Part shown: piece by piece, positions 17,198 through 25,886 of the stretch | How positions within the stretch are numbered: the first letter of the stretch is position 1 | Layout: each line of letters begins with the position of its first letter | Assembly: GCF_000421565.1 (NCBI RefSeq) | Contig: NZ_ATXG01000015.1 | Coordinates: forward strand, 1 to 64,000 | Direction of reading: 5' to 3' | Source of the DNA: Agromyces subbeticus DSM 16689 | GTDB taxonomy: Bacteria; Actinomycetota; Actinomycetes; Actinomycetales; Microbacteriaceae | Length of the DNA stretch: 64,000 bases | The notes under the pieces: model-generated | The model's database searches: none | Told to the model about the DNA's origin: nothing | Seen by the model: the letters and a program-made list of their open reading frames with translations, nothing else | Made by a program: the position numbers and the translations under genes

Positions 17198-17851
17198 ATG
17201 GGCGCAGCGCACTCCGGACTGAACGAACTCATCGAGACCGTGGCCCTGCTCCGAGCGCCGGGCGGCTGCCCGTGGGACGCAGAGCAGACGCACGAGAGCC
17301 TCGTGCAGTACCTCGTCGAAGAGAGCTGGGAGCTCATCGACGCAATCGAGTCGGGCAGTCGCGAGGAAATGATCGAAGAGCTCGGCGACGTGCTCTACCA
17401 GGTGCTCTTCCACGCCGACCTCGCAGCCACGACTCCGGGGGAAGAATTCGACATCGACGACGTCGCGCGCCATATGACGGCGAAGATGGTGTCGCGGCAT
17501 CCGCATGTCTTCGGCGATCGCGAGGCTGAGACCGCGGCCGACGTCGTCGCCTTCTGGGACGACCTGAAGGCCGACGAGAAACCGCACCGCACGAGCGTGC
17601 TCGACGGCATCCCACGCGGCATGCCCGCACTTGCGCTCGCGCAGAAGGTGCTCGGCAAGGCTGAGAAGGTCGGCGTGACGGATGCCTCGGCGGAAGCCTC
17701 GCCGGCAACGGAGGACGAGCTGGGCCGGCAGCTGCTCGGGCTCGTGGCATCCGCTCGATCGCAGGGACTCGACGCCGAGCGCGCGCTGCGCACCGCCGTG
17801 CGCGCCCTCGAAGACGAGGTGCGCAGCGCCGAGGAGCCGCGCGCCAGCTGA
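17198..17851 (+). CDS. mazG: Nucleoside triphosphate pyrophosphohydrolase MazG
   Basis: Hydrolyses (d)NTPs to NMP + PPi, a house-cleaning enzyme also tied to stringent-response control. 217 residues with the MazG signature GGCPWDAEQTHESLVQYLVE, the metal ligands in EESWELIDAIE, and EELGDVLYQVLFHADLA near residue 60. The ATG has TAGGCT six bases upstream (leaderless). In many actinobacteria mazG lies between mfd and eno; here other genes have come between. Confidence 0.93.
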   Translation: MGAAHSGLNELIETVALLRAPGGCPWDAEQTHESLVQYLVEESWELIDAIESGSREEMIEELGDVLYQVLFHADLAATTPGEEFDIDDVARHMTAKMVSRHPHVFGDREAETAADVVAFWDDLKADEKPHRTSVLDGIPRGMPALALAQKVLGKAEKVGVTDASAEASPATEDELGRQLLGLVASARSQGLDAERALRTAVRALEDEVRSAEEPRAS

Positions 17852-17864
17852 CGCCCGACTTCGC

Positions 17865-18638
17865 TCAGGCCAGTCCGAGCCCGTCGCGCCAGCTCGGCCG
17901 GGTCGGTACCCACCCGCGCGAACGCGCCAGGGCGTTGTCGGTGAGGCGGCCTCCGCCGCGACTCGTCGCCTGCACCGCACCGTCGAACCCTGCCCTCCCG
18001 GCGAGCACGGAGGCCCAGTCGAGCAGCTCGGCCGGCTCGTCGTCGACGATGTCGACCGGTCCGGCCGGCCAGTCGAGGGCAGGGAGCACCGCCGAGGCGG
18101 CGTCGTCGACGTGCACCCAGTTCGTGACCGGCGTGATGCCCTCGACGACGCCCGTCGCGGCCTGAGCGGTGAACGCGCCGTCGGGTGCGTACCAGGTGTC
18201 CGCGCCGTAGAGCAGTCCGAAGCTCAGCACCACACCCGCTGGCACCCGGGCCAAGTCGCGCTCCAGCGACTCGACGGCCGGGTCGTTCGTCGTCCATGAG
18301 ACGCTCTCGGCGAGCACCCGGTCTACGCGGCCGTCGAGCGCGGCATCGACGAGCGTGCGGGTGCCCTCGGTGCGCAGCCGCGCGTTGCCCGCGTAGTCGA
18401 GATCGGCGAGATCGGTCGCGAGATGCACGATCGCGTCTGGTCGGCTCTCCGCGATCGCGGCGTCCACCGAGGCGCGGTCGAGCAGGTTCATCGCGATGCC
18501 GTGGATGCCGTCGGCCTCGAGCGCTGCGAGCCTCGCGGTGCCGCGGCTGGTGCCCGACACCTCGTGGCCCGCTGCGGCCAACAGCCGTGCGGTGCGGGCG
18601 CCGAGCACGCCGGTCGCGCCGATCACCAGGATCCTCAT
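17865..18638 (-). CDS. NAD-dependent epimerase/dehydratase-like (atypical SDR) protein
   Basis: 257 residues with the extended-SDR nucleotide-binding motif MRILVIGATGVLGARTARLL at the N-terminus and NWVHVDDAASAVLPALDWP late in the chain. The usual catalytic Tyr-x-x-x-Lys is not seen where expected (the chain reads AESVSWTTNDPAVESLERDL), so it may bind NAD(P) without epimerase activity, as atypical SDRs do. Substrate unknown. ATG at 18638 with GAGGACGGAG about 9 bases upstream. Confidence 0.8.
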   Translation of the reverse strand: MRILVIGATGVLGARTARLLAAAGHEVSGTSRGTARLAALEADGIHGIAMNLLDRASVDAAIAESRPDAIVHLATDLADLDYAGNARLRTEGTRTLVDAALDGRVDRVLAESVSWTTNDPAVESLERDLARVPAGVVLSFGLLYGADTWYAPDGAFTAQAATGVVEGITPVTNWVHVDDAASAVLPALDWPAGPVDIVDDEPAELLDWASVLAGRAGFDGAVQATSRGGGRLTDNALARSRGWVPTRPSWRDGLGLA

Positions 18639-18764
18639 GCGGGTGCTCCGTCCTCGAATTCTCGCCATCTCGGTGCCCGCGGACCGCGGCCGAGAGAACC
18701 GAAGATAGCGGATGCGGTGGCGCGGGCGTACCGTCGGACGAAACACGGCGCCGGAGGGAGAGGC

Positions 18765-19205
18765 ATGGGCATCGAGGATTGGCGGCTCGAGGAGTTCTTC
18801 GACGTCTACGCCGAGGCGCAGCGCGACTTCGACGCCGACGCCACCGCCCGGCTCTGGGGTCTGCCCGGCATGGTCATCACCGACGACTTCGCCGGCGCGC
18901 TCGAGAGCCGCGCCGACATGGCGACCGGGCTCTCGTCGTCGTTCCCGCTCTACCGCCGACTCGGCTTCGAGGGGATCGTGCCCGAGCTGCGGGCCGTGAG
19001 CGCGCTCACCGACGTCATCTCGATGGTGCGCGTGCGCTGGAGCTACCTCGACGGGAACGACGAGCTCATCGTGACGAGCGACGTCGAGTACCTCGTGCGC
19101 GACGACGCCGAGGGCCTGCACGTCTACCTCGCCGTCGGCATCGACGAGGCCGACGCGCTGCGCCGGGCGGCGGCGGCCAGGGGCGTCGACCTCGACGCGG
19201 GCTGA
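18765..19205 (+). CDS. Hypothetical protein, possibly NTF2/SnoaL-like
   Basis: 146 residues, cytoplasmic. An N-terminal helix (DWRLEEFFDVYAEAQRDFDA) is followed by beta strands typical of small cone-shaped NTF2-like folds (MVITDDFAGALESRADMATG, VRVRWSYLDGNDELIVTSDV, EYLVRDDAEG). No catalytic motif stands out. The ATG at 18765 follows GGAGGGAG with ideal spacing. Divergent from the SDR-like gene and 80 bp before hisS. Confidence 0.7.
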   Translation: MGIEDWRLEEFFDVYAEAQRDFDADATARLWGLPGMVITDDFAGALESRADMATGLSSSFPLYRRLGFEGIVPELRAVSALTDVISMVRVRWSYLDGNDELIVTSDVEYLVRDDAEGLHVYLAVGIDEADALRRAAAARGVDLDAG

Positions 19206-19285
19206 AGCAGGCTGAAGCGGTCCGATGCGGGCCGACGACGGCCGTGCGCCGTGGTCGACGCCCGCGTGCTGGAAGAATGGTCGGC

Positions 19286-20554
19286 ATGGCCGCATCCGTC
19301 ACCCCACCGCGCGGAATGCGCGACTTCCTCCCCGCTGCGAAGGCCCGCCGCGAGCACGCCCTCGGGCTGATCCGCGAGGTGTACACGGCGCACGGGTTCG
19401 ACGAGATCGAGACGCCCGTGATGGAGGATGCCTCGCGCCTGCACGCCGGGCTCGGCGGCGACAACGAGAAGCTCGCCTTCGCGGTGATGAAGCGGGCGCT
19501 CAGCGCCGACGACCTGGCGGCCGCTGCGGCATCCGGCGACGCGCTCTCGCTCGCCGACCTGGGACTGCGCTACGACCTCACGGTGCCGCTCGCCCGGTTC
19601 TACGCCACGCACCGCGCCGCGCTGCCGCCCGTGTTCCGGTCGATCCAGATCGCACCGGTCTGGCGCGCCGAGCGCCCGCAGAAGGGGCGCTACCGCCAGT
19701 TCGTGCAGTGCGACATCGACATCATCGGCGAGGCCGGGCCGCTCGCCGAGCTCGAGCTGCTCACCGCCACCGTGGCGACGCTCGACGCGCTCGGACTCGG
19801 CGGCACGACCATCCGGTTGAACGACCGGCGAATCCTCGCCGGCATCCTCAGCTCGTGGGGCGTGCCCGACGAGCTGCGCGAGCGCGCCCTCATCACGATC
19901 GACAAGCTCGACAAGATCGGTACCGGGGGAGTGGCATCCGAACTCGCCGAGCTCGGCATCGTCTCGAGCGATGCGGATGTCGCGGCCGAGCTCGAGGCGC
20001 TGACGACCGCCGACTGGCGCCTGCACGACGGCGTCGTGCCGCCGCCGGGCTGGCTCGACCGAGACGCGTACGCCGAGTTGCTCGCGCTGCGTGACGCGCT
20101 GCCCGATGCCGCGATCGAGTTCGACCCGACCCTCGTGCGCGGCATGGGCTACTACACGGGCACGATCTTCGAGATCGCGCACCCCGATCACGGGTACTCG
20201 CTCGGCGGCGGCGGCCGCTACGACGGCATGATCGGGCGCTTCCTCGGCCAGGAGGTGCCGGCGTGCGGCTTCTCGATCGGCTTCGAGCGCATCGTCGATC
20301 TGCTCGCCGTGCGCGACGAGGCGCGCCCGCGCGCCGTCGTGCTCGTCTACGACGCGGATGTCGCGTCGGCGCAGTTGCTCGCGCTGAAGCGCGAGCTCGT
20401 GGCATCCGGAACCCGAGTGCGCCTCGAGCGACGCGTGAAGAACCTGCGCGCCCTGCTCGACCGGGTGACCGCCGACGGCTTCGACGCCTTCGCCCAGGTC
20501 GGGGCCGAGACGACGGATGCCGCGTCGCTCGCGTTCCGCGACCTCGGCGCGTAG
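19286..20554 (+). CDS. hisS: Histidine-tRNA ligase
   Basis: Charges tRNA-His. Class II synthetase of 422 residues: N-terminal TPPRGMRDFLP, motif 1 region EIETPVMED, LRYDLTVPLARFYATHR, motif 2 WRAERPQKGRYRQF, the histidine-binding loops LVRGMGYYTGTIFEI and GGGGRYDGM, motif 3 GFSIGFERI, then an anticodon-binding domain. After motif 2 it reads VQCDIDIIGE, which resembles the eukaryotic/archaeal-type branch rather than the usual bacterial HisRS. The ATG at 19286 has AAGAAT 7 bases upstream and no ribosome site. Confidence 0.95.
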   Translation: MAASVTPPRGMRDFLPAAKARREHALGLIREVYTAHGFDEIETPVMEDASRLHAGLGGDNEKLAFAVMKRALSADDLAAAAASGDALSLADLGLRYDLTVPLARFYATHRAALPPVFRSIQIAPVWRAERPQKGRYRQFVQCDIDIIGEAGPLAELELLTATVATLDALGLGGTTIRLNDRRILAGILSSWGVPDELRERALITIDKLDKIGTGGVASELAELGIVSSDADVAAELEALTTADWRLHDGVVPPPGWLDRDAYAELLALRDALPDAAIEFDPTLVRGMGYYTGTIFEIAHPDHGYSLGGGGRYDGMIGRFLGQEVPACGFSIGFERIVDLLAVRDEARPRAVVLVYDADVASAQLLALKRELVASGTRVRLERRVKNLRALLDRVTADGFDAFAQVGAETTDAASLAFRDLGA

Positions 20555-20596
20555 TACCCCGGACCTTGGCGGGTGCCGCTCACCCAGCAGCGCGGC

Positions 20597-20652
20597 CGAG
20601 TGGGCGAAGTTGGCGGCTCGGAGCGATGGACGTCGCCAAGATCGCCCACTCG
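20597..20652. repeat. Long hairpin repeat downstream of the DUF559 gene
   Basis: The left arm 20597-20615 (CGAGTGGGCGAAGTTGGCG) pairs with the right arm 20634-20652 as a 19-bp stem with two mismatches and an 18-base loop. A related, inverted copy lies on the far side of the gene at 21671-21728. It sits between the convergent ends of hisS and the DUF559 gene, so it could also terminate transcription, but the stem is longer than needed and the sequence is reused. Confidence 0.75.
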
Positions 20653-20657
20653 ACGCG

Positions 20658-21581
20658 TCAGTCGGCCGCGCGCGCGATCCTCGCTCGACGGATGCGCGCG
20701 ATCAGGGCATCGGGATCGCGGAAGAGCGCGTTTCGGGTCACCCTGATGACCCGCCACCCCGCGTCTTCGAAGAGTTCGCGTCGCTCGATGTCCCGTTCCC
20801 ATCGCGCCGGGTCTCGATGGCCGTCGCCCTCGTACTCGATCGCCAGACGGAGTTCGGGATAGGCGAGATCGGGGTGCAGCGTGAGGGTGCCGCCCGCGAC
20901 GACGACGGCCGGTCCGATGACCGGTTCGGGAAGACCCGCCGCTGCCATCACGAGGCGGAGAAGCGTCTCGGGGCGGGACGCCGCTCCGACCCGGATGCGC
21001 TCCAGCGCCCATCGCGCACCACTCATTCCTCGGCCCCCGGTGCCGACGTCGATCGCGGCAGCCAACGCGGCGTGGTCGGCGAGCGCCGGCTCGCGTGCGC
21101 GACCATGCAGCACCCCGGTGACGAGGAAGTCGCCGACCGCCGTCAGGTCTTCGCGGCTGATGGCGGACGCGAGCTGTAGCCACATCGCGACCGGCTCGAC
21201 GACCGGCAGCCCGAAACGGAGCACGACGGGAAACCCGGCACGCGAGCGATGCTCCACTGTTCCGCCGGTGCGGGAACGAGTCGGTGTCGGGCTCAGGACA
21301 TGGAGTGGGCGCAACGCGGCGTGCGCGGCGGGCAGCGGAGCGCCGTAGAGGAGCGCCGCCGTCGTGTGGCTGAATGCTTCGCCGGTGCGAAGCAGCTGTT
21401 CGTAGGCGCGACAGAGATCGACGATCGAGTCGAGATCGAGATTCGACGTGCTCACTCCGGTGAACGGATGCTGCACCCGACCACCGCGAAGCTTCGCCCG
21501 TGTCGTTCCGAACGTCGCATGCTCGCTCGTACGAATCGCTGCGCCGGACGGGATCGGGCCGATCGCACGCCCACTACTCAT
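20658..21581 (-). CDS. DUF559 (Vsr-like endonuclease fold) domain protein
   Basis: 307 residues. The C-terminal ~90 residues (LHPDLAYPELRLAIEYEGDG, then RWERDIERRELFEDAGWRVI, VTRNALF) match the DUF559 / very-short-patch-repair-like nuclease fold, with the conserved Asp and Glu-x-Glu core. The N-terminal part (TGEAFSHTTAALLYGAPLP) resembles the region of actinobacterial proteins annotated as AbiEi-antitoxin-like or DUF559. Function unproven. ATG at 21581 with GAGGAG 6 bases upstream. It is flanked on both sides by related hairpin repeats in inverted orientation. Confidence 0.8.
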   Translation of the reverse strand: MSSGRAIGPIPSGAAIRTSEHATFGTTRAKLRGGRVQHPFTGVSTSNLDLDSIVDLCRAYEQLLRTGEAFSHTTAALLYGAPLPAAHAALRPLHVLSPTPTRSRTGGTVEHRSRAGFPVVLRFGLPVVEPVAMWLQLASAISREDLTAVGDFLVTGVLHGRAREPALADHAALAAAIDVGTGGRGMSGARWALERIRVGAASRPETLLRLVMAAAGLPEPVIGPAVVVAGGTLTLHPDLAYPELRLAIEYEGDGHRDPARWERDIERRELFEDAGWRVIRVTRNALFRDPDALIARIRRARIARAAD

Positions 21582-21670
21582 GGCGACTCCTCATGCCGTT
21601 ATCGTGGCGGTTCCGGCATCGTGGCGGGCGCCGTTCTCCACAGTTCGGCATTCACAGCGGCATCCGCTGC

Positions 21671-21728
21671 GCCAATGGGCGATGTTGGTGGTGCATTCGC
21701 GTTTGCGTCGCCGACTTCGCCCACTCGC
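21671..21728. repeat. Second hairpin repeat, upstream of the DUF559 gene
   Basis: The right arm 21708-21728, read on the reverse strand, begins GCGAGTGGGCGAAGTCGGCG, matching the left arm of the hairpin at 20597 at 18 of 19 positions. Its own left arm (21671-21691) is degenerate, pairing at about 15 of 21 positions plus wobbles around a 16-base loop. Together the two elements form inverted repeats around the DUF559 gene, about 1.1 kb apart. Confidence 0.65.
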
Positions 21729-21797
21729 GCGCGCCTCGGCGCGAACGGCGGCGGTGTTGCGAGTTCGTGCGGCGCAGCCGCCAGTCGTGAGCATTAC

Positions 21798-23144
<1,347 letters not shown>

Positions 23145-23160
23145 ACAGCAGTTCGAGTGT

Positions 23161-23190
23161 GACGGGGGCGGCCGAGTGGCCGCCCCCGTC
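23161..23190 (+). terminator. Rho-independent-type terminator after eno
   Basis: GACGGGGGCGGCC-GAGT-GGCCGCCCCCGTC: a perfect 13-bp stem with a 4-base loop starting 17 bp after the eno stop, followed by ATCCGTGTTT. Some read-through into the DivIC gene is possible. Confidence 0.85.
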
Positions 23191-23225
23191 ATCCGTGTTT
23201 CCGGGCAGAACGGTGAGGAGGGGCG

Positions 23226-23936
23226 ATGAACGACGAAACGGGTCGCTCCGGCCGCGTTCCCCGGCGCCCGACCGCCCCGACGCCGAAGCCCAGGTCGAAG
23301 CCGGCGACTGGCGGTGCTGCGAAGGCCAAGTCGGGCTCGGGCACCAAAGCGGGCTCGGGCACCAAAGCGGGCTCCGGCACCAAGGCGGGCTCCGGCAGCA
23401 ACGCGAGGTCGACCCGGCCCGCCACGGCGCAAGAGGCGAGTGCCGTGCGAGCTGGATGGCTCAGCGGCATCCGATTCTCAGGTTTCTCGCTCATCATGAT
23501 GGGAGTGCTCGTGCTCGCCGTCGTGGTGCTCGCGCCGACGATCGCGGCGTTCGCCCAGCAACGGCAGCAGATCGCCGAACTGCGTGCCGCCGTCTCCGCT
23601 CAAGAGACCGAGGTGCAGCGGCTGCGTGATGAACGCGAGCGCTGGAACGACGACACGTTCATCGTGACCCAGGCGCGCGAGCGCCTCTACTACGTGATGC
23701 CCGGAGAGGTCAGCTACCTCGTGATCGACGATCGAACGGCTGCGGCGAAGGCGGATGCCACGGCCGAGGTCTCTGCCGACGTGACCGAGTCGAAGGGCGA
23801 CTGGATGCGCACCCTGCTCGACTCCGCGCTGACCGCGGGGCTGGCGCCAGACGCCGTGCCACCTGCCACCGACCCTGCAACACCACCCGCCGACCCCGCC
23901 GACCCCGCAGCACCCGCCGCCGAGGAGACCCGATGA
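23226..23936 (+). CDS. Septum formation initiator family protein (FtsB/DivIC-like)
   Basis: A bitopic division protein expected to work with FtsL/FtsQ at the septum. 236 residues: a long basic, disordered cytoplasmic head with four GSGTKA-type repeats (residues ~37-60), one membrane helix (about 84-106, FSLIMMGVLVLAVVVLAPTI), a coiled coil (QQRQQIAELRAAVSAQETEV, QRLRDERERW) and the FtsB/DivIC-like ARERLYYVMPGEVSYLVID. A Pro/Ala-rich tail follows. Lies after eno and overlaps DUF501 by 4 bp, the standard actinobacterial order. Confidence 0.9.
   Translation: MNDETGRSGRVPRRPTAPTPKPRSKPATGGAAKAKSGSGTKAGSGTKAGSGTKAGSGSNARSTRPATAQEASAVRAGWLSGIRFSGFSLIMMGVLVLAVVVLAPTIAAFAQQRQQIAELRAAVSAQETEVQRLRDERERWNDDTFIVTQARERLYYVMPGEVSYLVIDDRTAAAKADATAEVSADVTESKGDWMRTLLDSALTAGLAPDAVPPATDPATPPADPADPAAPAAEETR
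23334..23405 (+). repeat. Four tandem 18-bp units in the DivIC-like gene
   Basis: GGCTCGGGCACCAAAGCG at 23334 and 23352 are identical; 23370 and 23388 are diverged copies. They encode the GSGTKA repeats of the cytoplasmic head in frame, so unit number is free to vary. Confidence 0.85.
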
Positions 23937-24532
23937 CCCGCCCGCCCTTCGAGCCCGTGACCGCGCGCGACGTGCGCATCGTCTCGGCGCAGCTCGGACG
24001 ACCCGCGCGCGACGTCGTCGGCATCGCTGCACGCTGCGTGTGCGGTGCGCCGACGGTCGTCTCCACCTCTCCGCGGCTCGCCGACGGCACGCCGTTCCCG
24101 ACCTTCTACTACCTCTCGCACCCGGCCGCGACGGCGGCGATGTCGTTCCTCGAGGCGGCGCAGCTCATGGTCGAGTGCACCGAGCTGCTCGCGAGCGACC
24201 CCGACGTCGCAGCGGCGTACGAACGCGCACACCGCGACTACCTCGCCGATCGCGAGTCGATCGCCGTCGTGCCCGAACTGGCCGGCATCTCGGCCGGCGG
24301 CATGCCCACACGCGTCAAGTGCCTGCATGCGGTCGCCGCGCACGCGCTCGCTGCGGGGCCGGGGGCCAACCCGATGGGCGACATCGCGCTCGAGCGCTCG
24401 AGCTGGTCGCCCACGGTGTGCCGCTGCCCCGACTACGGCGTCGACGACGTCGAGCCCGATGGCGGCGTCGAGCCCGGTGTCGGCGTCGAGCCCGGTGTCG
24501 ACGTCGGGCCCGATGGGGGAGCGACCGCGTGA
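23933..24532 (+). CDS. DUF501 domain protein
   Basis: 199 residues. DUF501 signature blocks are visible: GRPARDVVGIAARCVCGAPT near residue 23, PTFYYLSHP near 60, and the late GGMPTRVKCLHAVAAHALA, NPMGDIAL and PTVCRCPDY with conserved Cys and His that suggest a metal site. Function is unknown; the family is conserved next to eno and divIC in actinobacteria. The tail holds GVEPGV repeats. The start overlaps the DivIC stop (ATGA) and the stop overlaps the protease GTG (GTGA), so all three are coupled. Confidence 0.9.
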   Translation: MTRPPFEPVTARDVRIVSAQLGRPARDVVGIAARCVCGAPTVVSTSPRLADGTPFPTFYYLSHPAATAAMSFLEAAQLMVECTELLASDPDVAAAYERAHRDYLADRESIAVVPELAGISAGGMPTRVKCLHAVAAHALAAGPGANPMGDIALERSSWSPTVCRCPDYGVDDVEPDGGVEPGVGVEPGVDVGPDGGATA

Positions 24533-25839
24533 GTTTCCGCCGCAGCAGTGCACGCAGCACCCTCCGTGCGCGACGCCGTCCGCTCGCGTGGATCGCGCGA
24601 GCCACGGCGACGGTCGCTGCGGCGTCGCTGCTCGCGCTCGCCGGGGCCGCCCCGGCGCACGCAGACCCCGTGCGCGACTACGAGTACTGGCTCGGCGACT
24701 ACGGTTTCACCACAGCCTGGAGCACGACCCGCGGCAAGGGCGTCACGGTGGCGATCATCGACACCGGCGTCAACGGCAACGTCGCCGAGCTGCGCGGCGC
24801 CGTTGTCGGCGGCACGGATGTCTCGGGCCTCGGCACCCCCGACGGCCAGACGCCCGTCGGCGAAGACGAGACGCACGGCACCATGGTCGCCGGGTTGCTC
24901 GCCGGCCGTGGCACGGGAGAGGGCAACGGCATGATCGGCACCGCGCCCGAGGCATCCCTGCTCAGCATCTCGGTCGCCTTCGGCCAGGACACGGGCGCCG
25001 TGAAGTCGAACGACGACCAGATCGCCGAGGCGGTGCGCTGGGCCGTCGACAACGGCGCCGACGTCATCAACATGTCGCTGACCCGCAACACGCCCGACTG
25101 GCCCGAGAGCTGGGACGACGCGTTCATGTACGCCTTCGAGCACGACGTCGTCGTCGTGGCGGCCGCAGGCAATCGCGGCAGCGGCACGAGCCAGGTGGGC
25201 GCGCCGGCGACGATTCCCGGCGTGTTGACGGTGGCCGGCGTCGACAAGGCGAAGAACGCGAGCCTCGATGCGAGCTCGCAGGGCATCACGATCGCTGTGG
25301 CCGCGCCGAGCGAACAGCTCGTGGGCCTGCAGCCCGACGGGGGCTACGTGCTCTGGAACGGCACGAGCGGGGCGGCCCCCATCGTGTCGGGCCTCGTCGC
25401 GCTCATCCGGGCCGAATACCCCGAGCTCGATGCGGCCAACGTCATCGAACGACTCATATCGACGGCCGACCCGAACGGGCAGACGGTGCCGAGCGCCCTC
25501 TACGGCTACGGGCTCATCGACCCCGTCGCGGCGCTCACCGCAGACGTTCCGAAGGTCGACGAGAATCCGCTCGACAGCCTCGCCGACTGGATCGTCCTGC
25601 ACCGTCGCGCCGAAGTCGAGGCACCCGAAGAGAGCACCGAGGTGCAACCGATCGTGCCGATCGCCGATCCGCTGCTGCCGAGGTCGGATGGCGCGCAGAC
25701 GCTGTTGCCCACGGCATGGACGCTCGCCTACATCACGGTGCCGCTCTCACTGGTCGCAGGGTTTGGTACGCTAGCAGCGCTGTTGGGCATCGGCGCCACT
25801 CGGCATACCAGGCGGACTGTCCGCTCTCGCGAGCAGTGA
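24529..25839 (+). CDS. Membrane-anchored subtilisin-like serine protease (S8, mycosin-like)
   Basis: 436 residues: a twin-basic signal peptide (about 1-50, ending AAPAHADP), then a peptidase S8 domain with the triad D78 (VAIIDTGVNG), H116 (DETHGTMVAGLLAG) and S280 (NGTSGAAPIVSG), a short linker and a C-terminal membrane helix (LAYITVPLSLVAGFGTLAAL). This is the layout of mycosins (MycP), proteases tied to type VII secretion, but no other type VII gene is in the window. It acts outside the membrane. The GTG at 24529 overlaps the DUF501 stop. Confidence 0.88.
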   Translation: MSFRRSSARSTLRARRRPLAWIARATATVAAASLLALAGAAPAHADPVRDYEYWLGDYGFTTAWSTTRGKGVTVAIIDTGVNGNVAELRGAVVGGTDVSGLGTPDGQTPVGEDETHGTMVAGLLAGRGTGEGNGMIGTAPEASLLSISVAFGQDTGAVKSNDDQIAEAVRWAVDNGADVINMSLTRNTPDWPESWDDAFMYAFEHDVVVVAAAGNRGSGTSQVGAPATIPGVLTVAGVDKAKNASLDASSQGITIAVAAPSEQLVGLQPDGGYVLWNGTSGAAPIVSGLVALIRAEYPELDAANVIERLISTADPNGQTVPSALYGYGLIDPVAALTADVPKVDENPLDSLADWIVLHRRAEVEAPEESTEVQPIVPIADPLLPRSDGAQTLLPTAWTLAYITVPLSLVAGFGTLAALLGIGATRHTRRTVRSREQ

Positions 25840-25886
25840 TCGCACGCGTCAGACCGCACTACCAATAACTGAGGAGTCCATTCACC

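Noticed and set aside
23334-23405. Possible CRISPR-like or non-coding tandem repeat
   Set aside because: The 18-bp units lack spacers and are in frame within the DivIC-like gene.
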